From positions 191,352 to 255,351 of the forward strand of contig CAVQJU010000023.1 in NCBI GenBank assembly GCA_963712905.1: a stretch of DNA of 64,000 nucleotides. The letters run 5' to 3'. The translations under genes were made by a program, and so were the position numbers. Shown here in pieces: positions 43,203 to 52,379 of the stretch; positions within the stretch are counted from its first letter, which is position 1; the number at the start of each line of letters is the position of its first letter. Below the pieces are notes generated by a model. That model did not search any database, was not told the DNA's origin, and saw only the letters and a list, made by a program, of their open reading frames with translations. Origin of the DNA: CAVQJU01 sp963712905. Lineage in GTDB: Bacteria > Acidobacteriota > Vicinamibacteria > Vicinamibacterales > CAVVIG01.

Positions 43203-44150
43203 ATGGCCAAGAAGAAGACAGCTGTCCGCAGGAAAAAGCAGGCCGCCGCGTCGATTGGTCTGTCTCCGGCGGAGACTCGCACCGGCGTCGGCGCGGCCGA
43301 GGAACTGACACCGATCGTCGAACGCGACGGCGGCGCCGTCCTGGGCGTCTATCGCGACCCCTTTGGCAGCACGCCGATCCTGATCGTCTCGCTGCCGATC
43401 GATCGCGTCGAGCCCACGCCCTATCAACGCGACCCCTCGGAAACGCACGTCAAGCGCCTGATGAAAGTGATCGAGACGCTCCAGCGCTTCCTCGACCCGA
43501 TCATCGTCGTTCGCCACGCCGATCGTTACTGGACACCCAACGGGAATCACCGGCTCCAGGCGATGCGCCGCCTGGGCGCCAGGGCAATCGTGGCGCTGCT
43601 CATCCCGGACGCGGAGATCGCCTACCAGATCCTGGCGCTCAACACCGAGAAGGCCCACAACCTGCGGGAGAAGTCGCTCGAGACGATCCGCATGGCGCGC
43701 GCGCTCGCCGATGACAGGCGAGAACCGGAGGAGGCATTCGCCTTTCAGTTCGAACAGCCGTCGTTTCTGACACTCGGCGCGGCGTACGAGTCGCGGCCGC
43801 GACTGAGCGGCGCCGTCTACCAGTCGGTGCTGCGCCGGATTGACGAGTTCCTCGACAAGCCCCTGCCGAAATCGGTCGCCGAACGTGAGCGGCGGGCGCG
43901 GCTCGTTCTCGCACTCGACGACCGGGTCACGGCGATCGTCGAGAAGCTGAAAGCTCGGGGCCTGACGAGTCCGTATCTCCGCCCGTTCGTTGCCGCGCGA
44001 ATCAACCCGATCCGTTTTTCCAAGGCCACCAGTTTCGACTTCGACGAGGTGATGGAAAAGATGACGGCCGCCGCGGGCAAGTTCAACATCGAACGCGTGA
44101 AGCCCGAAGAGGTGACGAAGGCGGCGGGGCCGCCGGGCGACGAGGACTAG
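43203..44150 (+). CDS. ParB-like nuclease-domain protein, orphan
   Basis: The 315-residue protein has a Lys/Arg-rich N-terminus, a ParB/Srx N-terminal domain (ILIVSLPIDRVEPTPYQRD, KRLMKVIETLQRFLDPIIVV, WTPNGNHRLQAMRRLGA) and a helical C-terminal half (ILALNTEKAHNLREKSLETI, LRPFVAARINPIRFSKATSF). The GNHRLxAMRRLG stretch matches the GERRxRAxxxxG CTPase/nucleotide motif of ParB-like proteins. There is no ParA gene and no recognisable parS-like palindrome cluster nearby, so it is unlikely to be the main chromosome segregation ParB. It may be a stand-alone CTP-switch or DNA-associated protein. Confidence 0.8.
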   Translation: MAKKKTAVRRKKQAAASIGLSPAETRTGVGAAEELTPIVERDGGAVLGVYRDPFGSTPILIVSLPIDRVEPTPYQRDPSETHVKRLMKVIETLQRFLDPIIVVRHADRYWTPNGNHRLQAMRRLGARAIVALLIPDAEIAYQILALNTEKAHNLREKSLETIRMARALADDRREPEEAFAFQFEQPSFLTLGAAYESRPRLSGAVYQSVLRRIDEFLDKPLPKSVAERERRARLVLALDDRVTAIVEKLKARGLTSPYLRPFVAARINPIRFSKATSFDFDEVMEKMTAAAGKFNIERVKPEEVTKAAGPPGDED

Positions 44151-44163
44151 CGGCTCCTCGTCA

Positions 44164-44556
44164 TCAGATCACCGCTATGGCTTCGATCTCGATCATCCAG
44201 TCCGGGTGCGCCAGCGCCGAAATCTCGACGAGCGTCGAGGCGGGACCTTTCGTCCCGAGAAACTCCTGCCGCAGCGGGGCAAGGTCGGCGCGGTAACGCA
44301 TGTCCGTCACGTAAGTCGTGATCTTGACCACGCTGGCCATCGTCCCGCCTTGAGACTCGACGAGCGCCTTGATCGCCTCGAACGCTCCGCGCGCCTGCCC
44401 GGTGAAGTCGCCGCGGCACGCAACGCCGCCGTCCGGTGTGTACGCGACCTGGCCGGACAGAAACAGGATGGTCTGGGCCTGGCTGACCTTGACGCCCTGG
44501 CTGTAAGTCGCCGGCTCGAAAAGACCCGTCGCGCCGAACTTCTGAATGGTGGCCAT
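44164..44556 (-). CDS. RidA family protein (enamine/imine deaminase)
   Basis: The 130-residue protein has the RidA/YjgF pattern: FGATGLFEPATYSQGVKVSQ, ILFLSGQVAYTPDGG, the helix GAFEAIKALVESQGGTMASV, VVKITTYVTDM and the C-terminal substrate-site end PASTLVEISALAHPDWMIEI. Most RidA proteins hydrolyse reactive 2-aminoacrylate-type enamines. An AGGAG site precedes the ATG at 44556; the frame is open far upstream but this part is a shadow of the genes on the other strand. Confidence 0.92.
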   Translation of the reverse strand: MATIQKFGATGLFEPATYSQGVKVSQAQTILFLSGQVAYTPDGGVACRGDFTGQARGAFEAIKALVESQGGTMASVVKITTYVTDMRYRADLAPLRQEFLGTKGPASTLVEISALAHPDWMIEIEAIAVI

Positions 44557-44691
44557 GTTGGCTCCTGAGAGAGGACGACCTCTACGGTTGCGTAGTATCA
44601 CACACGCTTGAATCCGCGGTGCGAGTTGCATAACGATCGCGGGGCGCGGAGCGTTGCTGATCGTACGCCCGCAGGGAGAGAGGGTGAACTG

Positions 44692-45522
44692 GTGGCGGAC
44701 CATATCCAGTCCGGGCGGGCGTATGTGCTCGGCAACCAGGCGGAAGAGCTGGAGCGGCTCGATCGCCAGGCGCAGATGATCGAGCGCCCGACGCGGCTGC
44801 TGCTGCAGGCCGCTGGTCTGACGAAGGGCATGCGCGTGCTCGACCTTGGCACCGGCCTTGGCCACGTCGCAAGACTCGCGGGAGAACTCGTCGGCCCGAC
44901 CGGATCGGTCACGGGACTCGACCAGTCTCCAGACGTGCTGGCCGCGGCCCGCGACCGCACGGAGCGCGCGGGAATGACACACGTCAATTTCGTAGACGGC
45001 GACGTCACCACCTGGCGCAGTACCGAACCGTTCGACGTCGTCGTCGAGCGGCTCCTGCTCTTTCACGTCGCGGATCCGGCTGCGGTGGCACGGTACCACA
45101 TGGCCAATCTCCGACGGGGCGGACTGTTCGCGGCGATCGAATTCGACCTTGGCGGCGCGCGCGCCGAGCCGCCCATGACACTCATGGATGAGGGCGTCCG
45201 CTGGGTGGAGGCCGCGTTTCGCGCGGCAGGCGCGTGGCCCCGGATTGGCGCGCGGCTCAGCGTGCTGCTGGACGAGGCGGGATTCAACCGTGTCTCGACC
45301 TTCGGCGTTCAGGCGTACTTCCCGCCCTCCGATCCGTCCGGCATCGCGATGCTTGCGGGGGTCGTGCGCAGCCTCGCTCCGGCAATCATCCGCCACGGGA
45401 TCGCGACGGCCGAGCAACTGGAGTTGACGACGCTCGAGCACCGCATGGGAGAGGCCGTCCGGCAGGCCGGCAGTGTGGTACTGACGCCAACGGTCGTCGG
45501 CGCATGGGGGGTCTCTCCGTAG
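44692..45522 (+). CDS. SAM-dependent methyltransferase
   Basis: The 276-residue protein has a class I methyltransferase fold: SAM-binding motif RVLDLGTGLGHVARLAG, acidic end of strand two VTGLDQSPDVLAAAR, NFVDGDVTTW and the motif-IV region FDVVVERLLLFHV. The C-terminal part is helical and probably binds the acceptor, which cannot be inferred. The GTG at 44692 follows a GGGAGAGAGGG stretch; an ATG at 44608 is a less likely alternative. It diverges from ridA. Confidence 0.85.
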   Translation: MADHIQSGRAYVLGNQAEELERLDRQAQMIERPTRLLLQAAGLTKGMRVLDLGTGLGHVARLAGELVGPTGSVTGLDQSPDVLAAARDRTERAGMTHVNFVDGDVTTWRSTEPFDVVVERLLLFHVADPAAVARYHMANLRRGGLFAAIEFDLGGARAEPPMTLMDEGVRWVEAAFRAAGAWPRIGARLSVLLDEAGFNRVSTFGVQAYFPPSDPSGIAMLAGVVRSLAPAIIRHGIATAEQLELTTLEHRMGEAVRQAGSVVLTPTVVGAWGVSP

Positions 45523-45549
45523 TTCAGATCGGCTACTCTTACCTGGCTT

Positions 45550-46263
45550 ATGCGCACACTGATACGCTGGCGTGTTTTCGTCGTCGTTCTTGCACTTGCT
45601 GCGCCCGCCTTCGCCCAGCAGCCGGCGTCGATCTCGCAAGATGATGCCGCCGCGATTCAGGCGCTTGTCTCGAGCTATGCACGCGCGCTCGGCGGCTGCC
45701 GCGCGGAGGAGTTCGCGGATCTCTTCGCTCCGGACAAGAGCTATTTCGCGAGCGGCTTTCGCGGACAGATTGCCGGACGCGAGCGTCTGATCGCCCTGGT
45801 GCAGAGCGAACGCCACTGCGTGGCAGCGGCCGGCACGACGCCGGCTGCGCGCCCTGGCGGCAGCAACGGACCGACGGTGGCCGTCGAGGCCACAGCGTCC
45901 GGAGCCCGTGGCGTCGCCGACATGGGCGGTGCCGGCCAGTATCAGGACGAATACGTGAAGACGGCGAACGGCTGGCGATTCCTCTCCCGCACGGTGCTCA
46001 TCCCCGCCGAGAAAAACGCGGGGCTGGACGCGAAAGAGATGGCGGCGATTCAGCGACTCGCCGGCCCGGGACTCGGCGACTACTACGTGCCCGACCAGAA
46101 CGGCGTCAAGCGGCTGAGGACGTCGGGCGTCGAGATCAAGGTCTCCGACGGCGCCGTGACCGGACGCGCCTACCTCAAGGACGGCGGCTACTACGACGAT
46201 GTGTACGAAAGGGTGGCGCCGGGACAGTGGCGCATCAAGTCGCGCACCCGCGTCGGAGAGTGA
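45550..46263 (+). CDS. Secreted SnoaL/NTF2-like protein
   Basis: The 237-residue product has a signal peptide (RVFVVVLALAAPAFAQQ) and an NTF2-like fold: helix-rich start (DDAAAIQALVSSYARALGGC), FADLFAPDKSYF, GFRGQIAGRERLIALV, then strands VAVEATASGARGVADM and QYQDEYVKTANGWRFLSR. A C-terminal extension (VPDQNGVKRLRTSGVEIKVS) adds further strands. Function unknown; NTF2-like proteins range from isomerases to binding proteins. It follows the methyltransferase gene by 27 bp. Confidence 0.75.
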   Translation: MRTLIRWRVFVVVLALAAPAFAQQPASISQDDAAAIQALVSSYARALGGCRAEEFADLFAPDKSYFASGFRGQIAGRERLIALVQSERHCVAAAGTTPAARPGGSNGPTVAVEATASGARGVADMGGAGQYQDEYVKTANGWRFLSRTVLIPAEKNAGLDAKEMAAIQRLAGPGLGDYYVPDQNGVKRLRTSGVEIKVSDGAVTGRAYLKDGGYYDDVYERVAPGQWRIKSRTRVGE

Positions 46264-46366
46264 ATCGAAAATCTTGCAGGTTTGTCGTTGCCTGGGGCGT
46301 CGCACCTTCATAGAATGCTCGGCTCAGCAGTATCAAACTCGCTGGTGAGCAATCGGGAGGTGGCCG

Positions 46367-47277
46367 ATGAGAAGACATGCGCTGATCGGGTTCGCACTCG
46401 CCGTGGTTTGGCTCGGAGAACCGGGGGCCGCGGCTGCGGCGACCGTGAGCTTCGCGGACTTGTCGGTGCCGGGCACGGGTGCCGCGTCCTTCGGGGCAAC
46501 CGTGCTTCACGACGGGTTCGTTTTCAGCTCGAATCTGGCGTTCGGGCCGCCCGGACTCAGCATCTGGAAGAACGACGACGTCGGTCATCCCGCCGGTGGT
46601 GCACCCGCCACGTCGCTGTTCGAGTACACCGCCGGGAGCATAACGACCATTACTCGGGCCGACGGCGGCACTTTCGGCTTGAATGCGATTGACCTGGCTC
46701 AGTGGGGGGTGGGTCTGGCCAGCTTCCCGCCAACCTTTACCGTCACGTTTACCGGATTACGAGCGGATGCGACGACCGTCCAGCAGACGTTCACGGTGGC
46801 AAATTTCGTGGGCGCTCCTCAGTTGCAGACCTTTTCGTTCACGAATTTCTCCGATCTCGTCAGCGTCCGCATGACCCAGGGAATATACCAGCCGGGCACC
46901 GCATTCCAGTTCACCAACCTGGTGTACGTGACCGGTCCCTCGGTGTTGTGCGACACGCAGGTGGACCACCCCACCTACGTGAATGGCGACCAGGTCCTGG
47001 TCACGGCGCTCCGCTTTGCCAACCTGACGCCCGACCCGGTAGCCTCTGAAATCAAGGTGTGGCTCGGCACACCCGCCGGAGCCGTCTCGATCATCAACGC
47101 GGGATCCACGGGTTCGGTGATGCTTCCGCCAGGCCTGGATGTGAATCTCGGACCGTTCACGCTGTTGGGGTGACACCCGCACTGCCCCGCGGCGGCTACG
47201 AGTTCAGCTGCCGGCTCCTCAATCCCACGACCGGAGAGCTTCTTGTATCGAAGCGAAGCTCATTCGTGATCCACTGA
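46367..47277 (+). pseudogene. Secreted protein of unknown function with one homopolymer frameshift
   Basis: The first frame encodes 268 residues with a signal peptide (HALIGFALAVVWLGEPGAAA) and a beta-rich body (TVSFADLSVPGTGAASFGAT, FGLNAIDLAQWGVGLASFPP, TFSFTNFSDLVSVRMTQGIY). It stops at 47173 within a GGGG run; one missing G would continue it in frame as LGVTPALPRGGYEFSCRLLN to a natural stop at 47277. This is the only broken gene here explained by a deletion. The restored C-terminus (ASEIKVWLGTPAGAVSIINA) resembles that of the PPC-domain protein at 40052. A strong GGGAGG site precedes the start. Confidence 0.65.
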
Positions 47278-47420
47278 CTTTCGCGCCGAACCGCGCAGAA
47301 AAGCTGAGCCATCGTCCTGTCGCTGACTGAGGACAGCCGAGCCGTTGTCTGCAAAAAAGGCCTGAATTCTCACAATATCGATTGGCATCCCCCTCGCACT
47401 AAGGGCCAGCGGAGGCCGTC

Positions 47421-47768
47421 ATGAAGCGTATGTTGGTCCGAGTCGCCGGTCTGATGGTTGTGTTCGGTGCGTTGAGTGTCGCCACAGCGCGGGCCGACTC
47501 GCATTTCTCAATCCACGTCGGCGTCGGCGTGCCGGTCGCGCCGGTTGTCGTCGCTCCGCCAGTGGCTGTGGCTCCCGCTCCTTATCCCTATCCGGCCTAT
47601 CCGGCTTACTACGGGCCGGCTCCGTATCCCGGTTACGTGTGGCAAGCGGGCTACTACGTCGGCTACCAGTGGTACCCGGGCGCGTGGGTTCCTCGTGGGC
47701 GCGTTTACGCTGCGCCGCGTTACCCGTACGGCTACGGACGCGCCCGCGCCTACCGCGGCCGCTACTGA
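47421..47768 (+). CDS. Small secreted Pro/Tyr-rich protein
   Basis: The 115-residue product has a signal peptide (RVAGLMVVFGALSVATARAD) followed by a low-complexity region rich in Pro, Tyr, Val and Ala (PYPYPAYPAYYGPAPYPGYV) and a WQAGYYVGYQWYPGAWVPRG segment, which matches the YxWQxGYW-type motif of small envelope proteins. It ends in a Tyr/Arg-rich tail. A GGAGG site precedes the ATG at 47421. Likely an envelope-associated protein of unknown role. Confidence 0.75.
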   Translation: MKRMLVRVAGLMVVFGALSVATARADSHFSIHVGVGVPVAPVVVAPPVAVAPAPYPYPAYPAYYGPAPYPGYVWQAGYYVGYQWYPGAWVPRGRVYAAPRYPYGYGRARAYRGRY

Positions 47769-47894
47769 GCAAAACCCGCGGATAGCAGCGCTCGACCTGC
47801 CGATATCTCGAGACAAAGGCATGATCCTGGCTGCGGTTGCGCAGCCTCAGAAAGCTGCGAAAAGGACGACTGATGCGCCTTATACTCCTCCGCA

Positions 47895-49148
47895 ATGCGC
47901 CGGGCGTTTGTCTGCCTCGTCGCCTCGATGCTGCTGGGGAGCTGCCACGAAGGTCCGCACCTTAACCAGCCCTCGCCGCTGCCCATCCCCACGGCGGTTC
48001 CGTATTTCCTCACCGCCGGCGCGAGCGTCGGCCTCGGCGCCGACGCCGGCCACGCGACGATCAGCGTCAAGGTCCAGAACGTCGAGGGCGCGGCCATGCA
48101 GGACGTCCCGGTCACGTTCGCGACCGATCAGGGCACGATCGACCCCGCCAACGCGATCACGCTCGCCGACGGCACCGCCCGGGCGTTGCTGACCGCCTCG
48201 GTTACGGCCACGGTCCTGGTCTCAACCAGAACGTTGAGTCAAAAGCTCCTGGTGACCGCACAGGCACCCCCGGTCGCACCGCCCGTGCCCCCCACCACGC
48301 CGCCACCGGGCCCGACGCCTCCGTCGGTCGCCGCGTTGAGCGTCTCCCTGGCCGCGACGCCCGGGGCCGCCGGATCTCCGACCACGTTCGATTTCGCGAG
48401 CAACGGCACGATCGTGCAAGAGGTCTGGACGTTCGGCGACGGCAGCCCCGCCGTCACGACGACCACGCACGCAACCACGCACGTGTACGCGAGCGGAGGC
48501 TCGTTTAACGCGGGCGTAACGGTCCTCGACACGTTCGGCCGAACGGCGGCGTCGACGCTCACCCTCTTGATCGTCGCCCCGCCAGCGCCACCAGCGCCGC
48601 CGGCGCCGAGCTACGCGGTTACGCTGGTCGCTTCCCCCACCGCCGTTCTGGTGGGCGGCACGTCCATGCTGACCGCGACGCCCATCGCGCAGAACGGTGC
48701 GCCAGCGCCAACCAGTTACGCCTGGGATTGCGATGGCGACGGCGTGACGGACTTTACGACAGCTGGCAACTCTCAAAGCTGCCTGTATGCCACCGTCGGC
48801 ACCTTCACGTCGAAAGTCACGGTCACGGGCGGGATCGCCGCAGGATTGGGGACAGTGGCCATTACGGTGAGCAACGCAGTCCCGGTCATCACAGTCAGCT
48901 GTAGTACCGTAACGTTTCCGAATCCCACACTCTGCGCCGTCTCAGCCACCTTGCTCGGATCGCCGGTGCCGTCGACGTCGATTACGAGCGTGAGCTGGGA
49001 TTGGGGCGACGGTTTCACTAGCACGAGCGCCGGCAATATCGCCGGGCATGCCTATCTCGGCAGCTTGACGTGGCACGTGCTGGCGACGGTGACGGTGACA
49101 GGTGCGACGAACTTTGGCATCGGCTCCGGCACCGCCATCGTGAACTAG
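47895..49148 (+). CDS. Lipoprotein with Ig-like and PKD domains
   Basis: The 417-residue protein has a lipobox (CLVASMLLGSC), a bacterial Ig-like (Big_1-type) domain at about residues 30-115 (ATISVKVQNVEGAAMQDVPV, TLADGTARALLTA), a Pro-rich linker and PKD-type domains. Clear PKD signatures are VWTFGDGSPAVTTTTHATTH, YAWDCDGDGVTDFTTAG and SVSWDWGDGFTSTSAG. Such proteins are anchored to the outer membrane and bind polysaccharide or protein ligands. The ATG at 47895 opens directly on the lipoprotein signal. Confidence 0.8.
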   Translation: MRRAFVCLVASMLLGSCHEGPHLNQPSPLPIPTAVPYFLTAGASVGLGADAGHATISVKVQNVEGAAMQDVPVTFATDQGTIDPANAITLADGTARALLTASVTATVLVSTRTLSQKLLVTAQAPPVAPPVPPTTPPPGPTPPSVAALSVSLAATPGAAGSPTTFDFASNGTIVQEVWTFGDGSPAVTTTTHATTHVYASGGSFNAGVTVLDTFGRTAASTLTLLIVAPPAPPAPPAPSYAVTLVASPTAVLVGGTSMLTATPIAQNGAPAPTSYAWDCDGDGVTDFTTAGNSQSCLYATVGTFTSKVTVTGGIAAGLGTVAITVSNAVPVITVSCSTVTFPNPTLCAVSATLLGSPVPSTSITSVSWDWGDGFTSTSAGNIAGHAYLGSLTWHVLATVTVTGATNFGIGSGTAIVN

Positions 49149-49261
49149 GCTCGCGCCAACCACGAACGCTCACGCCTTCTTCATCGGCGTATCGACGTCT
49201 ACGCGCGCAACGATCCGCCGCGCCAGAAGTGAAGGCGACGCGATCCGCCTTGACGCGCTGC

Positions 49262-50116
49262 CTATCGCGGTGAGACGCCGTAGGTGGTAGATGTCCCGAC
49301 AGTGAACTTGCGGTAATTAGAAAAATCGGACACTCCGCTGACGCGTTCCTGTTTCACCAGGAACAGGCGCGCACTGCCGGCCCACGTGACCCGTGCCGGC
49401 AGCCAGATCTCGTCGTTGATCTTGCGGCGCTCGTACATCGCGCGAGCGCCCTTGTGCACGCGCGCGAACAGGCCCCAGCCGAACGACAAATCGTCGAGGG
49501 CCTCGATCTCGACGCGGGCGATCTCGGCATCCGCTTCGTTGATCCAGGCCCTCGCCCGGAAGTGCTGCATCATCTTCCCGTCGTCGGTCGTCGGCTTGAC
49601 GCCGGCCCGCGGCGTCGCCGTCGCGACGATGGCATCGCGGCCGTCGATCGCTTCCCGTCCGACCAGCCGGACGTCGTAGATGCGAAAGAGATCGTCGATC
49701 GCAGCCTGCAGTTCGCGGCGATCCTTGTCCTCGCGCCGCGTTTCCTGATCCCGGCCGGAGGCGCTCGACACCGTTCTGGCGTACGACTCGGCGCTTTTTT
49801 GCCGGTCTCGATCCTCGCTCGCCAGCTTGTCGGGCGGCACGGGCCGGCCGTCTTCCTCGATCAGGCGGCGGTAGCGGCCCTCGCCTGGCAGGCCCGGATA
49901 GACCTCGAAGACTTTCACCGAGGTGTCCGTGGTTCGGCCTTTGCCGTCCACCTTTGTCTGCGTCGCACGCTCGACGTAGGTGTACCCGCTCTGCCGCTCG
50001 TCGTCTGTGGCGAGATGCGCCTTCACGCGTGCGGTAAATGCCTGGGGATCCGGGAGCGGCCTGTCCTGGGCCGCGGCCAGCACAAGTCCACACAACACGA
50101 CGGCCACGCGGTGCAT
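49262..50116 (-). CDS. Secreted protein of unknown function
   Basis: The 284-residue product has a short signal peptide (HRVAVVLCGLVLAAAQD). It contains SGYTYVERATQTKVDGKGRT, VFEVYPGLPGEGRYRRLIEE, a charged helical stretch (KSAESYARTVSSASGRDQET) and a beta-rich end (AIVATATPRAGVKPTTDDGK, EIWLPARVTWAGSARLFLVK). The pattern is like periplasmic proteins related to outer-membrane lipoprotein sorting (LolA-like), but I cannot assign it firmly. It is followed at a distance by the PKD lipoprotein gene on the other strand. Confidence 0.6.
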   Translation of the reverse strand: MHRVAVVLCGLVLAAAQDRPLPDPQAFTARVKAHLATDDERQSGYTYVERATQTKVDGKGRTTDTSVKVFEVYPGLPGEGRYRRLIEEDGRPVPPDKLASEDRDRQKSAESYARTVSSASGRDQETRREDKDRRELQAAIDDLFRIYDVRLVGREAIDGRDAIVATATPRAGVKPTTDDGKMMQHFRARAWINEADAEIARVEIEALDDLSFGWGLFARVHKGARAMYERRKINDEIWLPARVTWAGSARLFLVKQERVSGVSDFSNYRKFTVGTSTTYGVSPR

Positions 50117-50197
50117 GACTCGATTATCGCCGGTTGGCTCCGAGCGGTGCTCGACCTCAACCGCAGGCGGGTCTACATTGCCGCCAATCCCGCCCGT

Positions 50198-51721
50198 TCA
50201 GCGGTTCGGCCCGTTTATCGCGAGAAGGGGCCGGAGCGTGCGAACGTCCTCCAGATCCTGCAAGGCGTTTACGCGCGCGATGAGCGCGTCGGCCCGCCGG
50301 GGGCCGAGTACGGGCGCCATCAGGCTTCGCGCCTTCGCGTTCACGCCCGCCGTGTCCAGGGGGTTCTCCTTTGTCCCGGGAGCGTGGCGCGTGAAGTGGC
50401 TGACCGTGCGCCCATCTCGCAGTGTTACCTCGACCCGGCCGCTGCGCGGTGCGTCGGGAGTCATGAGCGCGCGATCGGCCACCAGTTGCACACGGGCCTT
50501 CACGGCACGGACTTGCGGGTCCTCCATGCGCTGGTGTGAATGGCTGTCGGCAAACGACACGGTGCCGTCGACGAGCGCCACCGCGATGATGTACTGACAG
50601 TTGACGTCGGGCATCGAGCGGTTGTCGACGACGCCGGCGCCGTCCTCAGGCAGCCGGACGACGATGCGTTCGACATTGTCCGGGGTGAGAGCGTGTGCAC
50701 GGCGCAGCGTAAGGAACGCGTCGAGCGGTGCCTGGATGGGATAACCCACCGAGAACGTCTTGATGGCCGTCTCGGTGACGAAAAACCGTGTGCCGAGCGC
50801 CCCCACCATTTCTTCAGGCTTCGGTTCGGTGGAAAGCGCCTCGATCATGTTGTGCTCGCCGTCGAGCACGTCCTCGACGCCGGTGAAGCCCGCCTGGACC
50901 ATGATGGCGGCCGTCACGCCGTTGCGCGCGCCCATCCCGGCAAAGTCGAAGGCCTTCTCGATGTGCTCGGTGTCGCGGGCCCAGCTCCAGATTCCCGAAA
51001 CCTGCTGCGCCGCGTACGAGAGCGCGTACCGCATGCCTTTCTCATCGAGCCGGGCCAGCGAGGCCGCGGCGGCGGCGCTGCCGAACGTGGCGCTCGTGCC
51101 TTCCGCACTGCGGTGCGTGGCGCGCACGTGATCGGGACCGAGCGCCAGGAGAAACCGGCAGCAGACATCGTAGCCGAGCGCGACCGCACGAACGAGCTCG
51201 GTTCCCGATCGGCCTTCGCGCTCGGCCATGGCGAACGCGGCGGGCACCACGGCGCACCCCGGATGCGCCTTGGTGACCGGCTCGAAATCGTCGGTCTCGT
51301 CGGCGTGGGCGAACATCCCGTTGGCGAGCGCTGCATTGACCGCCGTCGTCCTGATGGCCGTCGTCAGAACGGATGCTTCCGCGACGCCGCCCTGGCCTCG
51401 CACGTAGCGAATGGCCATCTCGCCGGGCTTGAGGCGCGCTCCCGACACCATCGCGCCGAGCGTGTCCAGGATGCGATGCTGCGCTTCCCGCACCACGTCG
51501 GGTGGCAGGCTTCGCGTCCGCGCCTCGACCATGTAGCGTGCGAGACGGCCCGTGACGTCTACGGCGGCGTTCGCCGACGAAGCCGCTCGTGGCGCCTGGC
51601 CCGGCGCCAGCGGTGATGCCGCGGAGCCGGTTGCCGGCAAGGCCGCCGCGGCGATGAGCCCGCCCGTTCCCAGCAACATGCGGCGCCGCGTCAGAGTGGA
51701 GCCGGCCGGCTTTGCAGGCAC
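50198..51721 (-). CDS. MmgE/PrpD family protein with Tat signal
   Basis: The protein (507 residues from the GTG at 51721) begins with a twin-arginine export signal (LTRRRMLLGTGGLIAAAALP) followed by an MmgE/PrpD domain: RILDTLGAMVSGARLKPGEM, FAHADETDDFEPVTKAHPGC, GYDVCCRFLLALGPDHVRAT, AAQQVSGIWSWARDTEHIEK, KTFSVGYPIQAPLDAFLTLR and MPDVNCQYIIAVALVDGTVS. The family includes 2-methylcitrate dehydratase and related enzymes, which are normally cytoplasmic; export through Tat suggests a different substrate. The frame is open to 51889, but the segment above 51732 overlaps the lectin-like gene. Confidence 0.82.
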   Translation of the reverse strand: MPAKPAGSTLTRRRMLLGTGGLIAAAALPATGSAASPLAPGQAPRAASSANAAVDVTGRLARYMVEARTRSLPPDVVREAQHRILDTLGAMVSGARLKPGEMAIRYVRGQGGVAEASVLTTAIRTTAVNAALANGMFAHADETDDFEPVTKAHPGCAVVPAAFAMAEREGRSGTELVRAVALGYDVCCRFLLALGPDHVRATHRSAEGTSATFGSAAAAASLARLDEKGMRYALSYAAQQVSGIWSWARDTEHIEKAFDFAGMGARNGVTAAIMVQAGFTGVEDVLDGEHNMIEALSTEPKPEEMVGALGTRFFVTETAIKTFSVGYPIQAPLDAFLTLRRAHALTPDNVERIVVRLPEDGAGVVDNRSMPDVNCQYIIAVALVDGTVSFADSHSHQRMEDPQVRAVKARVQLVADRALMTPDAPRSGRVEVTLRDGRTVSHFTRHAPGTKENPLDTAGVNAKARSLMAPVLGPRRADALIARVNALQDLEDVRTLRPLLAINGPNR

Positions 51722-51731
51722 GGATTCGTTT

Positions 51732-52379
51732 CTACTGCGCAAAACAATAGAACAGGCCGGCGCCTCCGGTCCCCACCAGGTTTGCCTGGCTGCAGCCGCT
51801 AGAGGCATGGGCCGAGTTCCACGAGTTCGGATTCTCGCCGCCGCCCTGCTTGTCGTGGTGGCCGACGCGCGCGGCGCCTGCGGCGCCACTGGTCCAGTTG
51901 TTACAGGTCATGTCGCCTGGGAGCGCCCTGCCGTCGAGCCCGGAGCCTGTCAGAATGTCGTGCGTGTTCGGGTTGTCCCCGCGGCCGTTGACCATCGCGC
52001 CTTTTTCCGTCAGCGAGCCCTCCTTGCCGAGCTTGTTGTTGTCGCTGTGAAGATCGTCGACGTTCTGGGCAACCACGACGCCCTTGGCGTTCTGCCACGG
52101 GCCACGACCGATGCGGTCGCGCGCGTTGACCGCGGCCTGATTACCTGCCGCGCTCGAGCTGAGGTAGGCGCGCCAGGTCTTGCTGCCGGCGCCTGCCGTC
52201 GCGGCGAGCCGCTGGCAGATGGCGTCGGCTCCGGCAAGGCCACCGAGATTGGCGCCGTTTCCCGAGCCGGCGCTGGTGATGAAAAAGCTGATGTTGGGCG
52301 TGCTCTGCGAGAATGCCGGGTGACCCGCTCCGAACGCGACGAGGACGGCGACTGCGCTGGCGAGCGATAGCTTGGACAT
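51732..52379 (-). CDS. Secreted lectin-like protein
   Basis: The 215-residue product has a signal peptide (ASAVAVLVAFGAGHPAFSQ) and matches a family of bacterial secreted proteins often called lectins, related to the endostatin/C-type-lectin-like fold: ISFFITSAGSGNGANLGGLA, GADAICQRLAATAGAGSKTW, NNWTSGAAGAARVGHHDKQG and the Cys-containing end SGCSQANLVGTGGAGLFYCF. Four Cys residues probably form disulfides. An AGGAG site precedes the ATG at 52379. It lies directly upstream of the MmgE/PrpD gene. Confidence 0.75.
   Translation of the reverse strand: MSKLSLASAVAVLVAFGAGHPAFSQSTPNISFFITSAGSGNGANLGGLAGADAICQRLAATAGAGSKTWRAYLSSSAAGNQAAVNARDRIGRGPWQNAKGVVVAQNVDDLHSDNNKLGKEGSLTEKGAMVNGRGDNPNTHDILTGSGLDGRALPGDMTCNNWTSGAAGAARVGHHDKQGGGENPNSWNSAHASSGCSQANLVGTGGAGLFYCFAQ

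Noticed and set aside
44557..46311. Long N-terminal extension of the RidA frame
   Set aside because: The extension overlaps the methyltransferase and SnoaL-like genes in antisense; RidA proteins are about 130 residues and a good ribosome site precedes the ATG at 44556.
47560..47660. Repetitive CCTATCCGGC-type units considered as a possible CRISPR or tandem repeat
   Set aside because: They encode the Pro/Tyr-rich region of the small secreted protein and have no regular spacer structure.
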